A DNA stretch of 64,000 nt from Rhizobium sp. Pop5 (GCF_024721175.1 NZ_CP099399.1:1426001-1490000); one strand, 5' to 3'. Shown: positions 36,575 through 45,867, counted from the first letter of the stretch. A program made the numbers and translations. The notes: generated by a model from the sequence alone, not told the origin.

Positions 36575-36903
36575 AGTGGTTTCTAGTCTTCTGGGCCGGC
36601 CCAATCGTCTTTCTGGGCGGATGGTACTGGCTTTCCTATTACGACATGAACTTCGGCATCTTCATGCTGACGCGGCAGGTGCATGATCTGACCTTCGCGG
36701 TTTACGGCAAGGTGCTCGGCATTCCCCCGGAAACCATTCCGCCGCTCGTTGCCCGCGCGATTGCCGTCGACAGCCTCGTCGTCTTCGCGATCATCGGCTT
36801 CAGAAAGCGCAAATCGATCATCGCCTGGTGGAAGGCGCGTCAGGCGCTGAATTCGTCATCTGCCGACCTTGCCAGCAAGGAGAGCCTGTCGAGCGCGCCC
36901 TGA
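36571..36903 (+). CDS. Conserved small membrane protein (possibly DUF6105)
   Basis: A 110-residue protein with an N-terminal membrane helix ([24 protein letters not shown]) and a second helix ([19 protein letters not shown]). The sequence [20 protein letters not shown] matches a rhizobial family I recall as DUF6105, with no function known. Translationally coupled to the preceding small membrane gene; GGAGGAGAG about 7 bases upstream. Its last 64 bases overlap the 3' end of ruvX on the opposite strand. Confidence 0.72.
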   Translation: MKWFLVFWAGPIVFLGGWYWLSYYDMNFGIFMLTRQVHDLTFAVYGKVLGIPPETIPPLVARAIAVDSLVVFAIIGFRKRKSIIAWWKARQALNSSSADLASKESLSSAP

Positions 36904-37334
36904 AGGATGAAGCTTGCCGCGGCCGAATCGATCCGTTCGGCCCGCTTGGCGCGCGAAACGTCCATTTCCAGTAATGCCCGTTCCGCCGCAACCGTCGAAA
37001 GCCGTTCGTCCCAATAGACGAAGGGCAGCGCCGTCTTCTGTTCCATGTTGCGCACGAAAGCGCGCGTCGCCTGCACGCGCGGACCCGCCGATCCGTCCAT
37101 ATTCATCGGCAGGCCGATGACGAAGCCCCCGATCTTTTCGGCTGCCGCAAAGTCCAACAACGCTTGCGCATCGTTCGTGAACTTGACGCGGCGGATGACC
37201 GGACGCGGCGTGGCGAAACGCCGCCCGAGATCGGACATGGAAAGGCCGATCGTCTTGGTGCCGAGATCAAGGCCGGCGATCGCCTGTCCTGGGGCGAGCG
37301 TTTCGGCCATTTCCTCGATCGTCAGCACCGTCAT
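36840..37334 (-). CDS. ruvX: Holliday junction resolvase-like RNase H-fold protein RuvX/YqgF
   Basis: A 164-residue RNase H-fold nuclease family protein. The first acidic motif is [18 protein letters not shown], the second lies in [16 protein letters not shown], and the third in [31 protein letters not shown] is a further signature. YqgF proteins process 16S pre-rRNA and may resolve junctions. An internal ATG (37310) would remove eight residues. The 3' end overlaps the convergent small membrane gene by 64 bp. Confidence 0.92.
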   Translation of the reverse strand: MTVLTIEEMAETLAPGQAIAGLDLGTKTIGLSMSDLGRRFATPRPVIRRVKFTNDAQALLDFAAAEKIGGFVIGLPMNMDGSAGPRVQATRAFVRNMEQKTALPFVYWDERLSTVAAERALLEMDVSRAKRAERIDSAAASFILQGALDRLSLLARSADDEFSA

Positions 37335-37451
37335 CGCAATTTCATCCCGTCAAAAGAAAGTGAAGTCGCCGTTGCTTTTCTCTGCGGCCACATAAGATAT
37401 GTCCTTACCATCGATATCGGCTTTTGCATCACGTAATAAAGGAGACATTTC

Positions 37452-38156
37452 ATGAAGATCACCTGGCTCGGCCATTCCGCCTTCCGCATCGAGACATCAA
37501 AGGCGAAGATCCTGCTCGATCCGTTCCTCACCCACAACGCTTCCTTTAGCGGCCAGGATATCAAGGACGTTTCCTCGGGCATCACCCATATTCTGCTGAC
37601 GCACGGCCATGGCGATCATGTCGGTGATACCATAGCACTCGCCAAGGAAACCGGCGCTGTCGTGCTCGCCAATGCCGATCTCGCCGCCTGGCTCGGTTCC
37701 AAGGGCGTCGACAGGCTCGAGATGGGCAATACCGGCGGCACGGTCACCTTCGCCGGCTTCTCGGCGACCTTCACCAACGCACTGCACTCTTCCGCGCAGA
37801 TCACCGAGGACGGCGTCTCGCACGCGCTTGGCAATGCCAACGGCCTCATGCTGCATTTCGACGACGAAGCCTCGATCCTCGCCATGGGCGATACAGACAT
37901 CTTCTCCGACATGGCGCTGATCAACGAGCTGCATCAGCCTGATATCGGCTTCGTGCCGATCGGCGACCGCTTCACCATGGGCGGCGCGGTGGCGGCACTC
38001 GCCTGCCAGCGCTATTTCAGCTTCAAGACCGCGATCCCCTGCCACTATGGCACCTTCCCGATCATCGACCAGACGGCTGATAAATTCATCACCGGCATGG
38101 AGGGATCGAAGACGGAGGTGAAGGCGCCGAAGCCCGCCGAGAGCCTGTCGATCTGA
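37452..38156 (+). CDS. UPF0173 metallo-beta-lactamase-fold hydrolase
   Basis: A 234-residue metal-dependent hydrolase. The N-terminus [15 protein letters not shown] and the metal-binding [16 protein letters not shown] (HxHxDH) define UPF0173. Further ligands lie in [19 protein letters not shown] and IPCHYGTFP. Substrate unknown. AAAGGAGA precedes the ATG by 6 bases. It is upstream of gatC by 68 bp, where a separate gatC promoter may lie. Confidence 0.92.
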   Translation: MKITWLGHSAFRIETSKAKILLDPFLTHNASFSGQDIKDVSSGITHILLTHGHGDHVGDTIALAKETGAVVLANADLAAWLGSKGVDRLEMGNTGGTVTFAGFSATFTNALHSSAQITEDGVSHALGNANGLMLHFDDEASILAMGDTDIFSDMALINELHQPDIGFVPIGDRFTMGGAVAALACQRYFSFKTAIPCHYGTFPIIDQTADKFITGMEGSKTEVKAPKPAESLSI

Positions 38157-38166
38157 CGAAACCCCG

Positions 38167-38195
38167 TTGCGTCAGGCGGACATGGCCTTTATAGC
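38167..38195 (+). promoter_or_regulatory. Candidate promoter of gatCA
   Basis: TTGCGT, 17 bases, TATAGC lies 29 bases upstream of the gatC ATG. The spacing fits a sigma-70 promoter. Confidence 0.5.
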
Positions 38196-38224
38196 GGGTA
38201 GAAAAATCCCATCCGGAGAATGCC

Positions 38225-38512
38225 ATGTCCGTCGATCTCGCCACCGTGAAGCGCGTCGCCAAACTTGCCCGTATTGCCGTTTCCGAAGACGAGGCAAATC
38301 GCATGGTCGGTGAGCTGAACGGCATTCTCGGCTTCGTCGAGCAGCTCTCCGAGGTGAATGTCGATGGCGTCGAAGCGATGACATCGGTGACCCCGATGGC
38401 GATGAAGAAACGGACCGACGAAGTCAGCGACGGCAACAAGGCGGCCGACGTCGTCGCCAATGCGCCCGTCACCGACCACAATTTCTTCCTGGTGCCGAAA
38501 GTCGTCGAATAG
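38225..38512 (+). CDS. gatC: Asp-tRNA(Asn)/Glu-tRNA(Gln) amidotransferase subunit C
   Basis: The 95-residue small subunit that stabilises GatAB. It shows [31 protein letters not shown] and [11 protein letters not shown], matching the family. The GatCAB amidotransferase converts mischarged Glu-tRNA(Gln) and Asp-tRNA(Asn) to the correct forms. gatA begins 58 bp downstream; gatB is about 2.8 kb beyond gatA. Confidence 0.96.
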   Translation: MSVDLATVKRVAKLARIAVSEDEANRMVGELNGILGFVEQLSEVNVDGVEAMTSVTPMAMKKRTDEVSDGNKAADVVANAPVTDHNFFLVPKVVE

Positions 38513-38570
38513 GGCTTCGAAAGCCTCTTTCCGACCTTATAGTCATTTCCAGATCTGAAGCGAAAACACG

Positions 38571-40052
38571 ATGAGCGAACTCACCAGCCTGACCATCGCC
38601 GAAGCCCGCCAGAAGCTGCGTGCCAAGGAAATCACCGCGATCGAACTGACCGAAGCCTATATTTCGGCAATCGACGCGGCCAATGGCCGGCTGAATGCCT
38701 ATGTGAAGACGACGCCGGATCTCGCCCGCCTCATGGCGCGGAAGTCAGACGAGCGTATCGCTAGCGGCAAGGCGGGCGACCTCGAAGGCATTCCACTCGG
38801 CATCAAGGATCTCTTCGCCACCGTCGGCGTCCACACCCAGGCCTGCAGCCACATTCTCGATGGTTTTGAGCCGCGTTATGAATCGACCGTGACGCAGAAC
38901 CTCTGGGATGACGGCGCGGTCATGCTCGGCAAGCTGAATATGGACGAGTTCGCCATGGGCTCCTCCAACGAGACCTCCTACTACGGCCCGGTGATCAATC
39001 CCTGGCGGGCCGGGGGCTCCAACCAGCAGCTCGTCCCGGGCGGTTCCTCCGGCGGCTCGGCCGCAGCCGTCGCCGCGCATCTTTGCGCCGGCGCAACGGC
39101 AACCGATACCGGCGGCTCGATCCGCCAGCCGGCCGCCTTCACCGGCACGGTCGGCATCAAGCCGACCTATGGCCGCTGTTCGCGCTGGGGCACCGTCGCC
39201 TTCGCCTCCTCGCTCGACCAGGCCGGCCCGATCGCCCGCGACGTGCGTGACGCCGCGATCCTTCTGAGGTCGATGGCAAGCGTCGACGCCAAGGACACGA
39301 CATCAGTCGATCTGCCGGTGCCGGATTACGAGGCGGTCCTCGGCCAGTCGCTGAAGGGCATGAAGATCGGCATTCCGAACGAATACCGTGTCGACGGCAT
39401 GCCGGAGGAAATCGAGACCCTCTGGCGCCAGGGCATCGCCTGGCTGAAGGATGCCGGCGCCGAGATCGTCGACATCTCGCTGCCGCACACCAAATATGCT
39501 CTTCCGGCCTATTACATCGTCGCTCCTGCCGAGGCCTCCTCGAACCTCGCGCGTTACGATGGCGTGCGTTACGGCCTGCGCGTCGACGGCAAGGATATCG
39601 TCGACATGTACGAGAAGACGCGCGCCGCCGGCTTCGGCAAGGAAGTCAAGCGCCGCATCATGATCGGCACCTACGTGCTGTCGGCCGGCTACTACGATGC
39701 CTATTACATCCGCGCCCAGAAGGTCCGCACGCTGATCAAGCGCGATTTCGAACTCGCCTTCGACGCCGGCGTCGATGCCATCCTGACCCCGGCAACGCCG
39801 TCGTCCGCCTTCGGCATCGCCGACGAAAACCTCGCCGCCGATCCCGTGAAGATGTATCTGAACGACATTTTCACCGTGACGGTCAACATGGCGGGTCTCC
39901 CCGGCATCGCCGTGCCCGCCGGCCTCGACCAGAAGGGCCTGCCGCTCGGCCTGCAGCTGATCGGCAAGGCCTTCGACGAGGAAACCCTCTTTAAGACCGC
40001 TTACGTTATCGAACAGGCAGCCGGCAGGTTCACGCCGGCCAAATGGTGGTAA
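38571..40052 (+). CDS. gatA: Asp-tRNA(Asn)/Glu-tRNA(Gln) amidotransferase subunit A
   Basis: The glutaminase subunit, 493 residues, with the amidase signature. The Ser-cis-Ser-Lys triad is visible in PLGIKDLFA (Lys), [14 protein letters not shown] (Ser) and [13 protein letters not shown] (nucleophile Ser). It releases ammonia from glutamine for GatB. The last 10 bases overlap the start of a GNAT acetyltransferase gene. Confidence 0.97.
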   Translation: MSELTSLTIAEARQKLRAKEITAIELTEAYISAIDAANGRLNAYVKTTPDLARLMARKSDERIASGKAGDLEGIPLGIKDLFATVGVHTQACSHILDGFEPRYESTVTQNLWDDGAVMLGKLNMDEFAMGSSNETSYYGPVINPWRAGGSNQQLVPGGSSGGSAAAVAAHLCAGATATDTGGSIRQPAAFTGTVGIKPTYGRCSRWGTVAFASSLDQAGPIARDVRDAAILLRSMASVDAKDTTSVDLPVPDYEAVLGQSLKGMKIGIPNEYRVDGMPEEIETLWRQGIAWLKDAGAEIVDISLPHTKYALPAYYIVAPAEASSNLARYDGVRYGLRVDGKDIVDMYEKTRAAGFGKEVKRRIMIGTYVLSAGYYDAYYIRAQKVRTLIKRDFELAFDAGVDAILTPATPSSAFGIADENLAADPVKMYLNDIFTVTVNMAGLPGIAVPAGLDQKGLPLGLQLIGKAFDEETLFKTAYVIEQAAGRFTPAKWW

Positions 40053-40537
40053 CGGATCTAACGACCCGAAAAATGGAGGCGGCCGACCGAGAAGCGATCG
40101 GCGCCGTCGGTTTCGCCGCCTGGGCGGCAGGCGGTGCCTTCGAGGACAGCTATCGCAATCCCGAGGTGATTGCCAAAGTCCAGCACGAATTCGCCGTCTT
40201 TCCCCATAAGACGAAAGGCGAGATTTTCGTTGCTGAGCTGGACTCTGAGATCGTCGGCTGGGGAGCGCGCGAAGGTGAACCGAATTATGTGTCCGATCTC
40301 TGGGTGCATCCCGATCATCAGGGCAGAGGTATCGGCCGGGCTCTACTCGTGCATTTGTGCGGCCTGATCGCAGCCGAAGGGCTGGCGACTGTCCGGCTCG
40401 ATACACATGCCAGGAATGAGGGCGCGATCCGCCTTTACGAACGTTGCGGTTTCACGATCATCTGGCACGGCATCGAATTTTCCAAGAGCATGGGCGTCCC
40501 GCTTGAAAAGGTGCATATGGAGAAGCGGCTGGTCTGA
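40043..40537 (+). CDS. GNAT-family acetyltransferase (first of four in the gat region)
   Basis: A 164-residue N-acetyltransferase. The acetyl-CoA-binding motif is [20 protein letters not shown] (Q/RxxGxG/A), followed by [17 protein letters not shown]. The substrate is unknown. Its start overlaps gatA by 10 bp, implying cotranscription. It resembles the GNAT at 41463-41972 (GWGAREG/GWAAREG, LWVHP/FWIDP), so the two look like paralogues flanking the YjhX gene. Confidence 0.87.
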   Translation: MVVTDLTTRKMEAADREAIGAVGFAAWAAGGAFEDSYRNPEVIAKVQHEFAVFPHKTKGEIFVAELDSEIVGWGAREGEPNYVSDLWVHPDHQGRGIGRALLVHLCGLIAAEGLATVRLDTHARNEGAIRLYERCGFTIIWHGIEFSKSMGVPLEKVHMEKRLV

Positions 40538-40564
40538 GTGGTCGCCGAAACCGAGGAGGGTCTT

Positions 40565-40840
40565 ATGGCGAGCAATGATCTTGTGCGGCTGATCGAGGCA
40601 ATCGATCGGCTTGCTGTCGGCGGTTTTGCCATGGGCGCGGATTGGCAGGCGGTTCACGATATCTGTCAGCGCCACGAAGGCGAGCAGCCGTTCGACTGGG
40701 GGCATGCTCTGTGCCATCGCATCGAGGGCGACGACTGGAACGCCGATTACTGGTATCGCCGCGCGGGCAAGATCCGCGGCACGGGCGCGATGGCGGACGA
40801 GTGGTCGGCGATGCGGGCGGAATTGTCTGCAAAGGCTTGA
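40565..40840 (+). CDS. Conserved hypothetical protein
   Basis: A 91-residue acidic protein: MASNDLVRLIEAIDRLAVGGFAMG, WQAVHDICQRHEGEQPFDWGH, WNADYWYRRAGK. The ATG at 40565 is preceded by GAGGAGGG, so it is preferred to the GTG at 40538. No family recognised. It follows the first GNAT gene by 27 bp and is followed by a strong bidirectional hairpin. Codon use looks like that of its neighbours, so a real gene is likely. Confidence 0.7.
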   Translation: MASNDLVRLIEAIDRLAVGGFAMGADWQAVHDICQRHEGEQPFDWGHALCHRIEGDDWNADYWYRRAGKIRGTGAMADEWSAMRAELSAKA

Positions 40841-40846
40841 AGTGAA

Positions 40847-40882
40847 CCCTAACCACGCGCCGATGCCGGCGCGTGGTTAGGG
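40847..40882. terminator. 15-bp perfect hairpin between convergent genes
   Basis: CCCTAACCACGCGCC pairs without mismatch with GGCGCGTGGTTAGGG around loop GATGCC. It lies between the hypothetical gene (ends 40840) and the minus-strand YjhX gene (ends 40893). No T-tract follows on either side, so it may be a Rho-assisted or bidirectional terminator, or protect the transcript 3' ends. Confidence 0.55.
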
Positions 40883-40892
40883 GACTGCCTGA

Positions 40893-41150
40893 TTACCTGT
40901 TGTCCAGCTGCGATCTGACCAGCCTCAGCCCTCTTTCGGTGATCCGATAGGGCTGGCCGCCCGAAGACTTGATCGCCTTGAGGCGCTTCAGCCTGCGGAA
41001 GAGATCGAGGTCGACGCCAGGATAAAGCCAGCCGTCGCGGGTGAAGCAACTGACTGCCCCGATCCTTCTGTCGTCGTCGCGGGTAATTTCGATGCGCCCA
41101 CCTTGGGCCATAAGATGCAGGATGCGCTGCTCCGTGCGAGAAATATCCAT
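40893..41150 (-). CDS. YjhX/TopAI-family protein (UPF0386)
   Basis: An 85-residue protein starting at ATG 41150: MDISRTEQRILHLMAQGGRI, then IGAVSCFTRDGWLYPGVDLDLFRRLKRLK and SSGGQPYRITERGLRLVRSQLDNR. It aligns closely with E. coli YjhX, now called TopAI, a topoisomerase I inhibitor paired with the GNAT-like antitoxin YjhQ. GNAT genes lie on both sides here. Many alphaproteobacteria carry UPF0386 proteins without evident toxin pairing, so toxin function is not assured. Its 5' gap to the next GNAT (41151-41462, 312 bp) holds no gene; only a T7 run near 41225 stands out. Confidence 0.87.
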   Translation of the reverse strand: MDISRTEQRILHLMAQGGRIEITRDDDRRIGAVSCFTRDGWLYPGVDLDLFRRLKRLKAIKSSGGQPYRITERGLRLVRSQLDNR

Positions 41151-41462
41151 GTTGTGAGATCCGGTATTGCGCCCGGCAGGGCGCACAAAAACGATCTGGC
41201 GCTCATTCGAACGTCAGGGCTTCGTTTTTTTCGGGCCCATGCGCGCAAGAAGACTTGCGGGCAGGGCCTTTACCGGGTCTCAGGCAGGCTCAACATAAAA
41301 CACCTCGATAAGCCTTATTATTCAGGCCGGAAAAAGTGGTCAAGGGTGCCTTTGCCGGTCAAATCAGGTCGAAAAACCACAGTTTCCACGCATCATCCCT
41401 TTGGGGCCACTGGTAAATTCCGCGACTCAATGGTCTATTTGCTGGGTAACGCGGAGGTGTCG

Positions 41463-41972
41463 TTGATCCACATTCGCAATGCCCGCGACGGGGAAGCGGA
41501 ACTGTTGAGCGAGATCGGGCTGCGGGCCTGGCAAAAGGCGATGGCGTCAATCGGCGAATCGGACGCGATGATCGACGCGGCGCGCAACGCCTTTCGCAAT
41601 TTCGTGGAAAATGACTGGCTGACCATCACCGTCATCGAGCAGAACGGCCAGGTCGCCGGCTGGGCGGCGCGCGAGGGACTTGACGAAACCATCTCGGATT
41701 TCTGGATCGATCCCATCTTCACCCGTCAGGGGCTCGGCTCCGCGCTTCTCCAACGCATCGAAAAGGATATCTCCGAGCAGGGCTTCGAGAAGGCGGCGAT
41801 GCAGACCCATTCCGGCAATAACGAGGCGATCGGCTTCTTCCGTAAGCACGGCTATGGCATCCACTGGCTCTCGGTCGCCTATAATCCAAAGCTCGACCGC
41901 GACGTGCCTTCGGTCGGGCTGACCAAACAGCTCGTTTCCGACGGCGACCGAGGATACGGGCAAGAGTTTTGA
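41463..41972 (+). CDS. GNAT-family acetyltransferase (second)
   Basis: A 169-residue acetyltransferase with the CoA motif FTRQGLGSALLQRIEKD and THSGNNEAIGFFRKHGY. The start is uncertain: TTG 41463 has GGAGG 5 bases upstream and gives a compact IHIRNARDGEAELL N-terminus; GTG 41457 and ATG 41430 are in frame upstream. It resembles the GNAT at 40043-40537. It is divergent from the YjhX gene. The last residues (TKQLVSDGDRGYGQEF) extend past the paralogue's end. Confidence 0.82.
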   Translation: MIHIRNARDGEAELLSEIGLRAWQKAMASIGESDAMIDAARNAFRNFVENDWLTITVIEQNGQVAGWAAREGLDETISDFWIDPIFTRQGLGSALLQRIEKDISEQGFEKAAMQTHSGNNEAIGFFRKHGYGIHWLSVAYNPKLDRDVPSVGLTKQLVSDGDRGYGQEF

Positions 41973-42016
41973 TGTGCAGCAAATGCCGCCAGCTGCGGTT
42001 CTCGGCCCATGGCGAA

Positions 42017-42391
42017 CTATTCGGACGTCACGCAAAAGTTGTTGCCTTCAGGATCATTCAATACCGTGTAGGCATCCGTCTCGCGGACGTATGTCGCGCC
42101 AAGCGATAGGAGCCGTTCCACTTCCTTCTCCCGATCCATGGCGGCGATATCGAGATGAACCCGGTTGCGGGCGGGACGCTCTCCCTGGCGAAGATGGAAG
42201 CAAAGGCGGGTTCCCGGCCCTTCGACCATCACGGTCGGGTCCGTTTCCGGTGTCAGTCCCATCGCGGCAAGGCGGGCCAATTCCGCATCGTCATAAGGCA
42301 TCACTTGGTAGCCATCGAGCGCCGCCGCCCAGAAACGAGCGACGCGCGAGGGAATGTCGCAGTCAGTGACGATTTCTTTCAGCTTTCCCAT
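42017..42391 (-). CDS. VOC-family (glyoxalase-like) protein
   Basis: A 124-residue protein of the vicinal-oxygen-chelate superfamily, starting MGKLKEIVTDCDIPSRVARFWAAALDG. Characteristic is the pairing of this beta-alpha unit with VHLDIAAMDREKEVERLLSLGA and VLNDPEGNNFCV. Many such proteins bind drugs or metals without known reaction. The start at 42391 is taken as the family N-terminus; 16 upstream codons are open. A small membrane protein gene lies 13 bp upstream on the same strand. Confidence 0.8.
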   Translation of the reverse strand: MGKLKEIVTDCDIPSRVARFWAAALDGYQVMPYDDAELARLAAMGLTPETDPTVMVEGPGTRLCFHLRQGERPARNRVHLDIAAMDREKEVERLLSLGATYVRETDAYTVLNDPEGNNFCVTSE

Positions 42392-42404
42392 GGCGTTTCT
42401 AAAA

Positions 42405-42587
42405 CTAGTCGGATTTACGCTGGAAAACCCGCTCGACAACCGCGCCGCCGGCGGCCGGCAGTAATGCGAAAAGCATCAGCTGCGGTATTCCCTGTAACGT
42501 CAACAGGCCGGAAAGGGTAAGCGCGACCAATAATCCCGCCAGAGTCCCAACCAGATAGGGCAGATAACCCTTCAAAAGCGCCTCCAT
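42405..42587 (-). CDS. Small membrane protein
   Basis: A 60-residue protein with two hydrophobic segments (YLPYLVGTLAGLLVALTLSGLL and LMLFALLPAAGGAVVERVF). No family recognised. It is on the same strand as the VOC gene and 13 bp from it, so the two may be cotranscribed. GGAGGCG is not seen directly upstream, but the sequence before the ATG (ACCCTCATCAT) is compatible with weak initiation. The 258-bp gap to gatB holds no other feature I can identify. Confidence 0.55.
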   Translation of the reverse strand: MEALLKGYLPYLVGTLAGLLVALTLSGLLTLQGIPQLMLFALLPAAGGAVVERVFQRKSD

Positions 42588-42845
42588 ATGATGAGGGTCT
42601 CAAATCCATAGCTACATTTTGGCTGAAGATAGAGATCATTGTAACATCGGCAACTGAGCCGGTCGAATTTCGCGTCGATGGTCCGTGCTCATGCGGAACC
42701 TAGCCGTTGCTGGCGCAAAATAGCTCCGCGGCTCAAGCAGAAGCGGGGGCGGTGCAACCGTTACACAATTCCGCGAAAGTCTTGCACCGGCACGCCATTT
42801 CCTTTACCTCACGAGTGGAAAAGAACAGCCTGCAAAGAGCATCAG

Positions 42846-44348
42846 ATGACCCTTGTCGACGTCCGCACGCCCGATCCGAAACGCTTCATCCCCGGCGCCA
42901 CCGGCGACTGGGAAGTCATTGTCGGCATGGAAGTCCATGCCCAGGTGCTGTCCAATTCGAAGCTCTTCTCCGGCGCCGCGACGGAATTCGGCAAGCCGCA
43001 GAATTCGAACGTCTCGCTCGTCGATGCCGCCATGCCCGGCATGCTGCCCGTCATCAACGAGGAATGCGTCAGGCAGGCCGTGCGCACCGGTCTCGGCCTC
43101 AAAGCCCAGATCAACAAGCGCTCGCTGTTCGACCGCAAGAACTACTTTTATCCCGACCTGCCGCAGGGCTATCAGATCTCGCAGTTCAAGGATCCGATCG
43201 TCGGCGAGGGCAAGATCGTCATTTCGCTCGGACCGGACCGCCAGGGCCAGTTCGAGGATATCGAGATCGGCATCGAACGCCTGCACCTGGAACAGGATGC
43301 CGGCAAGTCGATGCACGACCAGCACCCGACCATGTCCTATGTCGACCTCAACCGTTCCGGCGTCGCGCTGATGGAGATCGTCTCCAAACCCGACATGCGC
43401 TCGTCCGACGAAGCCAAGGCCTACATGACCAAGCTGCGCTCGATCGTGCGCTATCTCGGCACCTGCGATGGCAACATGGACGAGGGCTCGATGCGCGCCG
43501 ACGTCAACGTCTCCGTCCGTCGTCCTGGCGAGGCTTTCGGCACGCGCTGCGAAATCAAGAACGTCAACTCCATCCGTTTTATCGGCCAGGCGATCGAATA
43601 CGAAGCCCGCCGCCAGATCGGCATTCTGGAGGATGGCGGCGAGATCGAGCAGGAAACGCGCCTCTTCGATCCCAACAAGGGCGAAACGCGCTCGATGCGC
43701 TCCAAGGAAGACGCGCACGACTATCGCTATTTCCCCGATCCGGATCTGCTGCCGCTCGAATTCGACGATGCCTTCATCAAGGCGCTCGAAGCCGACCTGC
43801 CGGAACTGCCCGACGACAAGAAGGAGCGCTTCGTGCGCGAACTCGGCCTGTCGGTCTACGATGCTTCCGTGCTCGTCTCCGAAAAGGCGATCGCCGACTA
43901 TTTCGAGGCCGTGGCAGCGGGCCGCGACGGCAAGACGGCGGCAAACTGGGTGATCAATGACCTGCTTGGCGCGCTGAACCGCATCGGCAAGGACATCGAG
44001 CAGACGCCGGTCTCGCCGGCTCAGCTTGGCGCCATCATCGACCTCATCAAGGCGGGAACCATCTCCGGCAAGATCGCCAAGGACCTCTTCGAGATTGTGC
44101 TGACCGAAGGCGGCGATCCGGCCGAGATCGTCGAAGCGCGCGGCATGAAGCAGGTGACGGATACCGGCGCGATCGAAAAGGCCGTCGACGAAATCATCGC
44201 CGCCAATCCCGAACAGGTCGAAAAAGTCAAGGCGAAGCCGACCATGGCGGCATGGTTCGTCGGCCAGGTGATGAAGGCGACCGGCGGCAAAGCCAATCCG
44301 CAGGCCGTCCAGGCGCTCGTCAAGGCGAAGCTCGGCATCGAGGAATAA
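42846..44348 (+). CDS. gatB: Asp-tRNA(Asn)/Glu-tRNA(Gln) amidotransferase subunit B
   Basis: The tRNA-binding and transamidating subunit, 500 residues. The signature is [23 protein letters not shown], followed by [37 protein letters not shown] and DANVNV-like [15 protein letters not shown]. The C-terminal YqeY-like tail ends with [31 protein letters not shown] 42846 is chosen; upstream in-frame codons show no homology. gatB is separated from gatC-gatA by accessory genes and is followed after 3 bp by another GNAT gene. Confidence 0.97.
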   Translation: MTLVDVRTPDPKRFIPGATGDWEVIVGMEVHAQVLSNSKLFSGAATEFGKPQNSNVSLVDAAMPGMLPVINEECVRQAVRTGLGLKAQINKRSLFDRKNYFYPDLPQGYQISQFKDPIVGEGKIVISLGPDRQGQFEDIEIGIERLHLEQDAGKSMHDQHPTMSYVDLNRSGVALMEIVSKPDMRSSDEAKAYMTKLRSIVRYLGTCDGNMDEGSMRADVNVSVRRPGEAFGTRCEIKNVNSIRFIGQAIEYEARRQIGILEDGGEIEQETRLFDPNKGETRSMRSKEDAHDYRYFPDPDLLPLEFDDAFIKALEADLPELPDDKKERFVRELGLSVYDASVLVSEKAIADYFEAVAAGRDGKTAANWVINDLLGALNRIGKDIEQTPVSPAQLGAIIDLIKAGTISGKIAKDLFEIVLTEGGDPAEIVEARGMKQVTDTGAIEKAVDEIIAANPEQVEKVKAKPTMAAWFVGQVMKATGGKANPQAVQALVKAKLGIEE

Positions 44349-44351
44349 GCA

Positions 44352-44855
44352 GTGTATTTCGTCCGCACCGCCGGAGAGCACGACCTGGAGAAGGTTCGCG
44401 CGCTTCTGGCGGAGAGCTTTCACGCCACCTATGACGGCCTCCACGGCAAAGCCAAGGTGGATGAGCTGATCACCCATCTCTTTACGCCGGCAGCGCTGAA
44501 GGCGCGGCTGGCGCGCAAGGATGCGGAGTTTCTTGTTGCCGATGATGGCCGCAATATCGGTGGCGTGGGTTATGCGGCGATGTCGCAGAAGCTGACAAAG
44601 ACGGTCATGCTGCACCTCCTTTATGTCAGCTCGAAACTGCAGCGTCAGGGCATTGGCCGCGATATTTTCGCCGAGCTCGAAACCTGCTTCCCGGACGCGG
44701 AAATCATGCGTCTGGAAGTCGAGCCGCAAAATGCGGCGGCGATTGCCTTCTATCAGGCGCATGGTTTTGCGGAGGTCGGCCGCAGCGAAAATAACGCATC
44801 CGGACAATCCGGCATTCCGTCGCTGATTTTCGAAAAACCGCTTGGAGGCCATTGA
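44352..44855 (+). CDS. GNAT-family acetyltransferase (third)
   Basis: A 167-residue protein beginning at GTG 44352 (MYFVRTAGEHDLEKVRALLAE), 3 bp after gatB, with GAGGAA upstream inside gatB. The acetyl-CoA motif is VSSKLQRQGIGRDIFAELE and the C-terminal VEPQNAAAIAFYQAHGF is typical. Related proteins in rhizobia are annotated only as acetyltransferases. Cotranscription with gatB is likely. Substrate unknown. Confidence 0.87.
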   Translation: MYFVRTAGEHDLEKVRALLAESFHATYDGLHGKAKVDELITHLFTPAALKARLARKDAEFLVADDGRNIGGVGYAAMSQKLTKTVMLHLLYVSSKLQRQGIGRDIFAELETCFPDAEIMRLEVEPQNAAAIAFYQAHGFAEVGRSENNASGQSGIPSLIFEKPLGGH

Positions 44856-44859
44856 GATT

Positions 44860-45333
44860 ATGGCGGTCGCGTCGTCCGACCTTCTCATTCGAGGGGCGCG
44901 CAGGGATGATTTGCCGGCACTTGTGGCGTTGTTTGCCGCCGATGCGCTTGGCGGCCACCGCGACACGACGGATCCCGAGGCTTTTCCCGAGTATGTCAGG
45001 GCCTTTGCCGCTATCGAGGCTTCTCCCGATCAGACGCTATACGTCGCAGAGCACGGCGGCGAGGTCGTCGGCACCTTCCAGACGATGGTGACGACCTCGC
45101 TCACTGGCCGCGGCTCCTCGGCGATGATCATCGAAGCGGTGCAGACCCGCGCCGATATGCGCCGGCAGGGGATCGGCGCGTTGATGATTGAATTCGCCAT
45201 TGCCGAGGCGAAAGGTCGCGGGATCAGGCTCGTCCAACTGACATCGAATGTAGTGCGCAGGGATGCCCACCGTTTCTACGAAAGGCGGGGCTTCAAGCCA
45301 TCGCATCTCGGTTTCAAGATGGCCCTGAAATGA
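44860..45333 (+). CDS. GNAT-family acetyltransferase (fourth)
   Basis: A 157-residue protein. The motif for acetyl-CoA is VQTRADMRRQGIGALMIEFAIAEAK, and DAHRFYERRGFKPSHLGFKMAL is the C-terminal part. ATG 44860 has GGAGG 11 bases upstream; an alternative TTG at 44842 adds six residues and overlaps the previous gene. A role cannot be assigned. It is the last of a gatB-GNAT-GNAT run. Confidence 0.87.
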   Translation: MAVASSDLLIRGARRDDLPALVALFAADALGGHRDTTDPEAFPEYVRAFAAIEASPDQTLYVAEHGGEVVGTFQTMVTTSLTGRGSSAMIIEAVQTRADMRRQGIGALMIEFAIAEAKGRGIRLVQLTSNVVRRDAHRFYERRGFKPSHLGFKMALK

Positions 45334-45436
45334 CCGTCGTTTCGGCGGGAATCACTGGACAATTCGGCGTGGCGGCGGCATAAGCGAAAAAAGCCTTTCT
45401 GCTTTCGTCCGCGTCCTGCGGCCACGAGGAAAAGAC

Positions 45437-45832
45437 ATGATCAAGTTCCTGCTGCACACCTTCACCTGGTGGAACAACTACACTCTCGGTACGCTGTTTG
45501 CCCTTCGCGGCTTCAAGCGCGTTGGTGAAGACGAGTTCGGCAATGTCTACTACGAAGGCGGCCTTTCCTCCTACGGGCTGGCGAAGCGCTGGGTGATCTA
45601 CAAAGGTTATGCCGAGGCCTCCGCGATCCCGCCGGGCTGGCACGGCTGGATGCATCATCGCACTGATGTTCCGCCGTCCAAGGAAAATTACACCGCCAAG
45701 GAATGGCAGCGGCCGCACCGTCCCAACTTCACGGGTTCGCCGCAGGCCTACCGCCCGCCGGGTTCCCTTGCTGCTTCTGGCGAGCGGCCGCGCGTCACCG
45801 GCGATTACGACGCCTGGACGCCGGGCAACTGA
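45437..45832 (+). CDS. NADH:ubiquinone oxidoreductase accessory subunit NDUFA12
   Basis: A 131-residue homologue of the mitochondrial complex I accessory subunit B17.2/NDUFA12. Diagnostic are the N-terminal WWNNYTLGTLFALRGFKRVGEDEFGNVYYEG, then RWVIYKG, the PPGWHGWMHHRTDVPP segment and a Pro-rich C-terminus. Such subunits occur in alphaproteobacterial complex I and in mitochondria. The nuo operon itself is not in this window. It is followed by a terminator and then the DUF2155 gene. Confidence 0.95.
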   Translation: MIKFLLHTFTWWNNYTLGTLFALRGFKRVGEDEFGNVYYEGGLSSYGLAKRWVIYKGYAEASAIPPGWHGWMHHRTDVPPSKENYTAKEWQRPHRPNFTGSPQAYRPPGSLAASGERPRVTGDYDAWTPGN

Positions 45833-45842
45833 GACGGCCAGA

Positions 45843-45867
45843 CCGGGCGATCCCAAGCCCGGCTTTT
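45843..45867 (+). terminator. Terminator after the NDUFA12 gene
   Basis: CCGGGC / GCCCGG, loop of 8, then CTTTT. Short stem but well placed, 10 bp after the stop. Confidence 0.6.
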
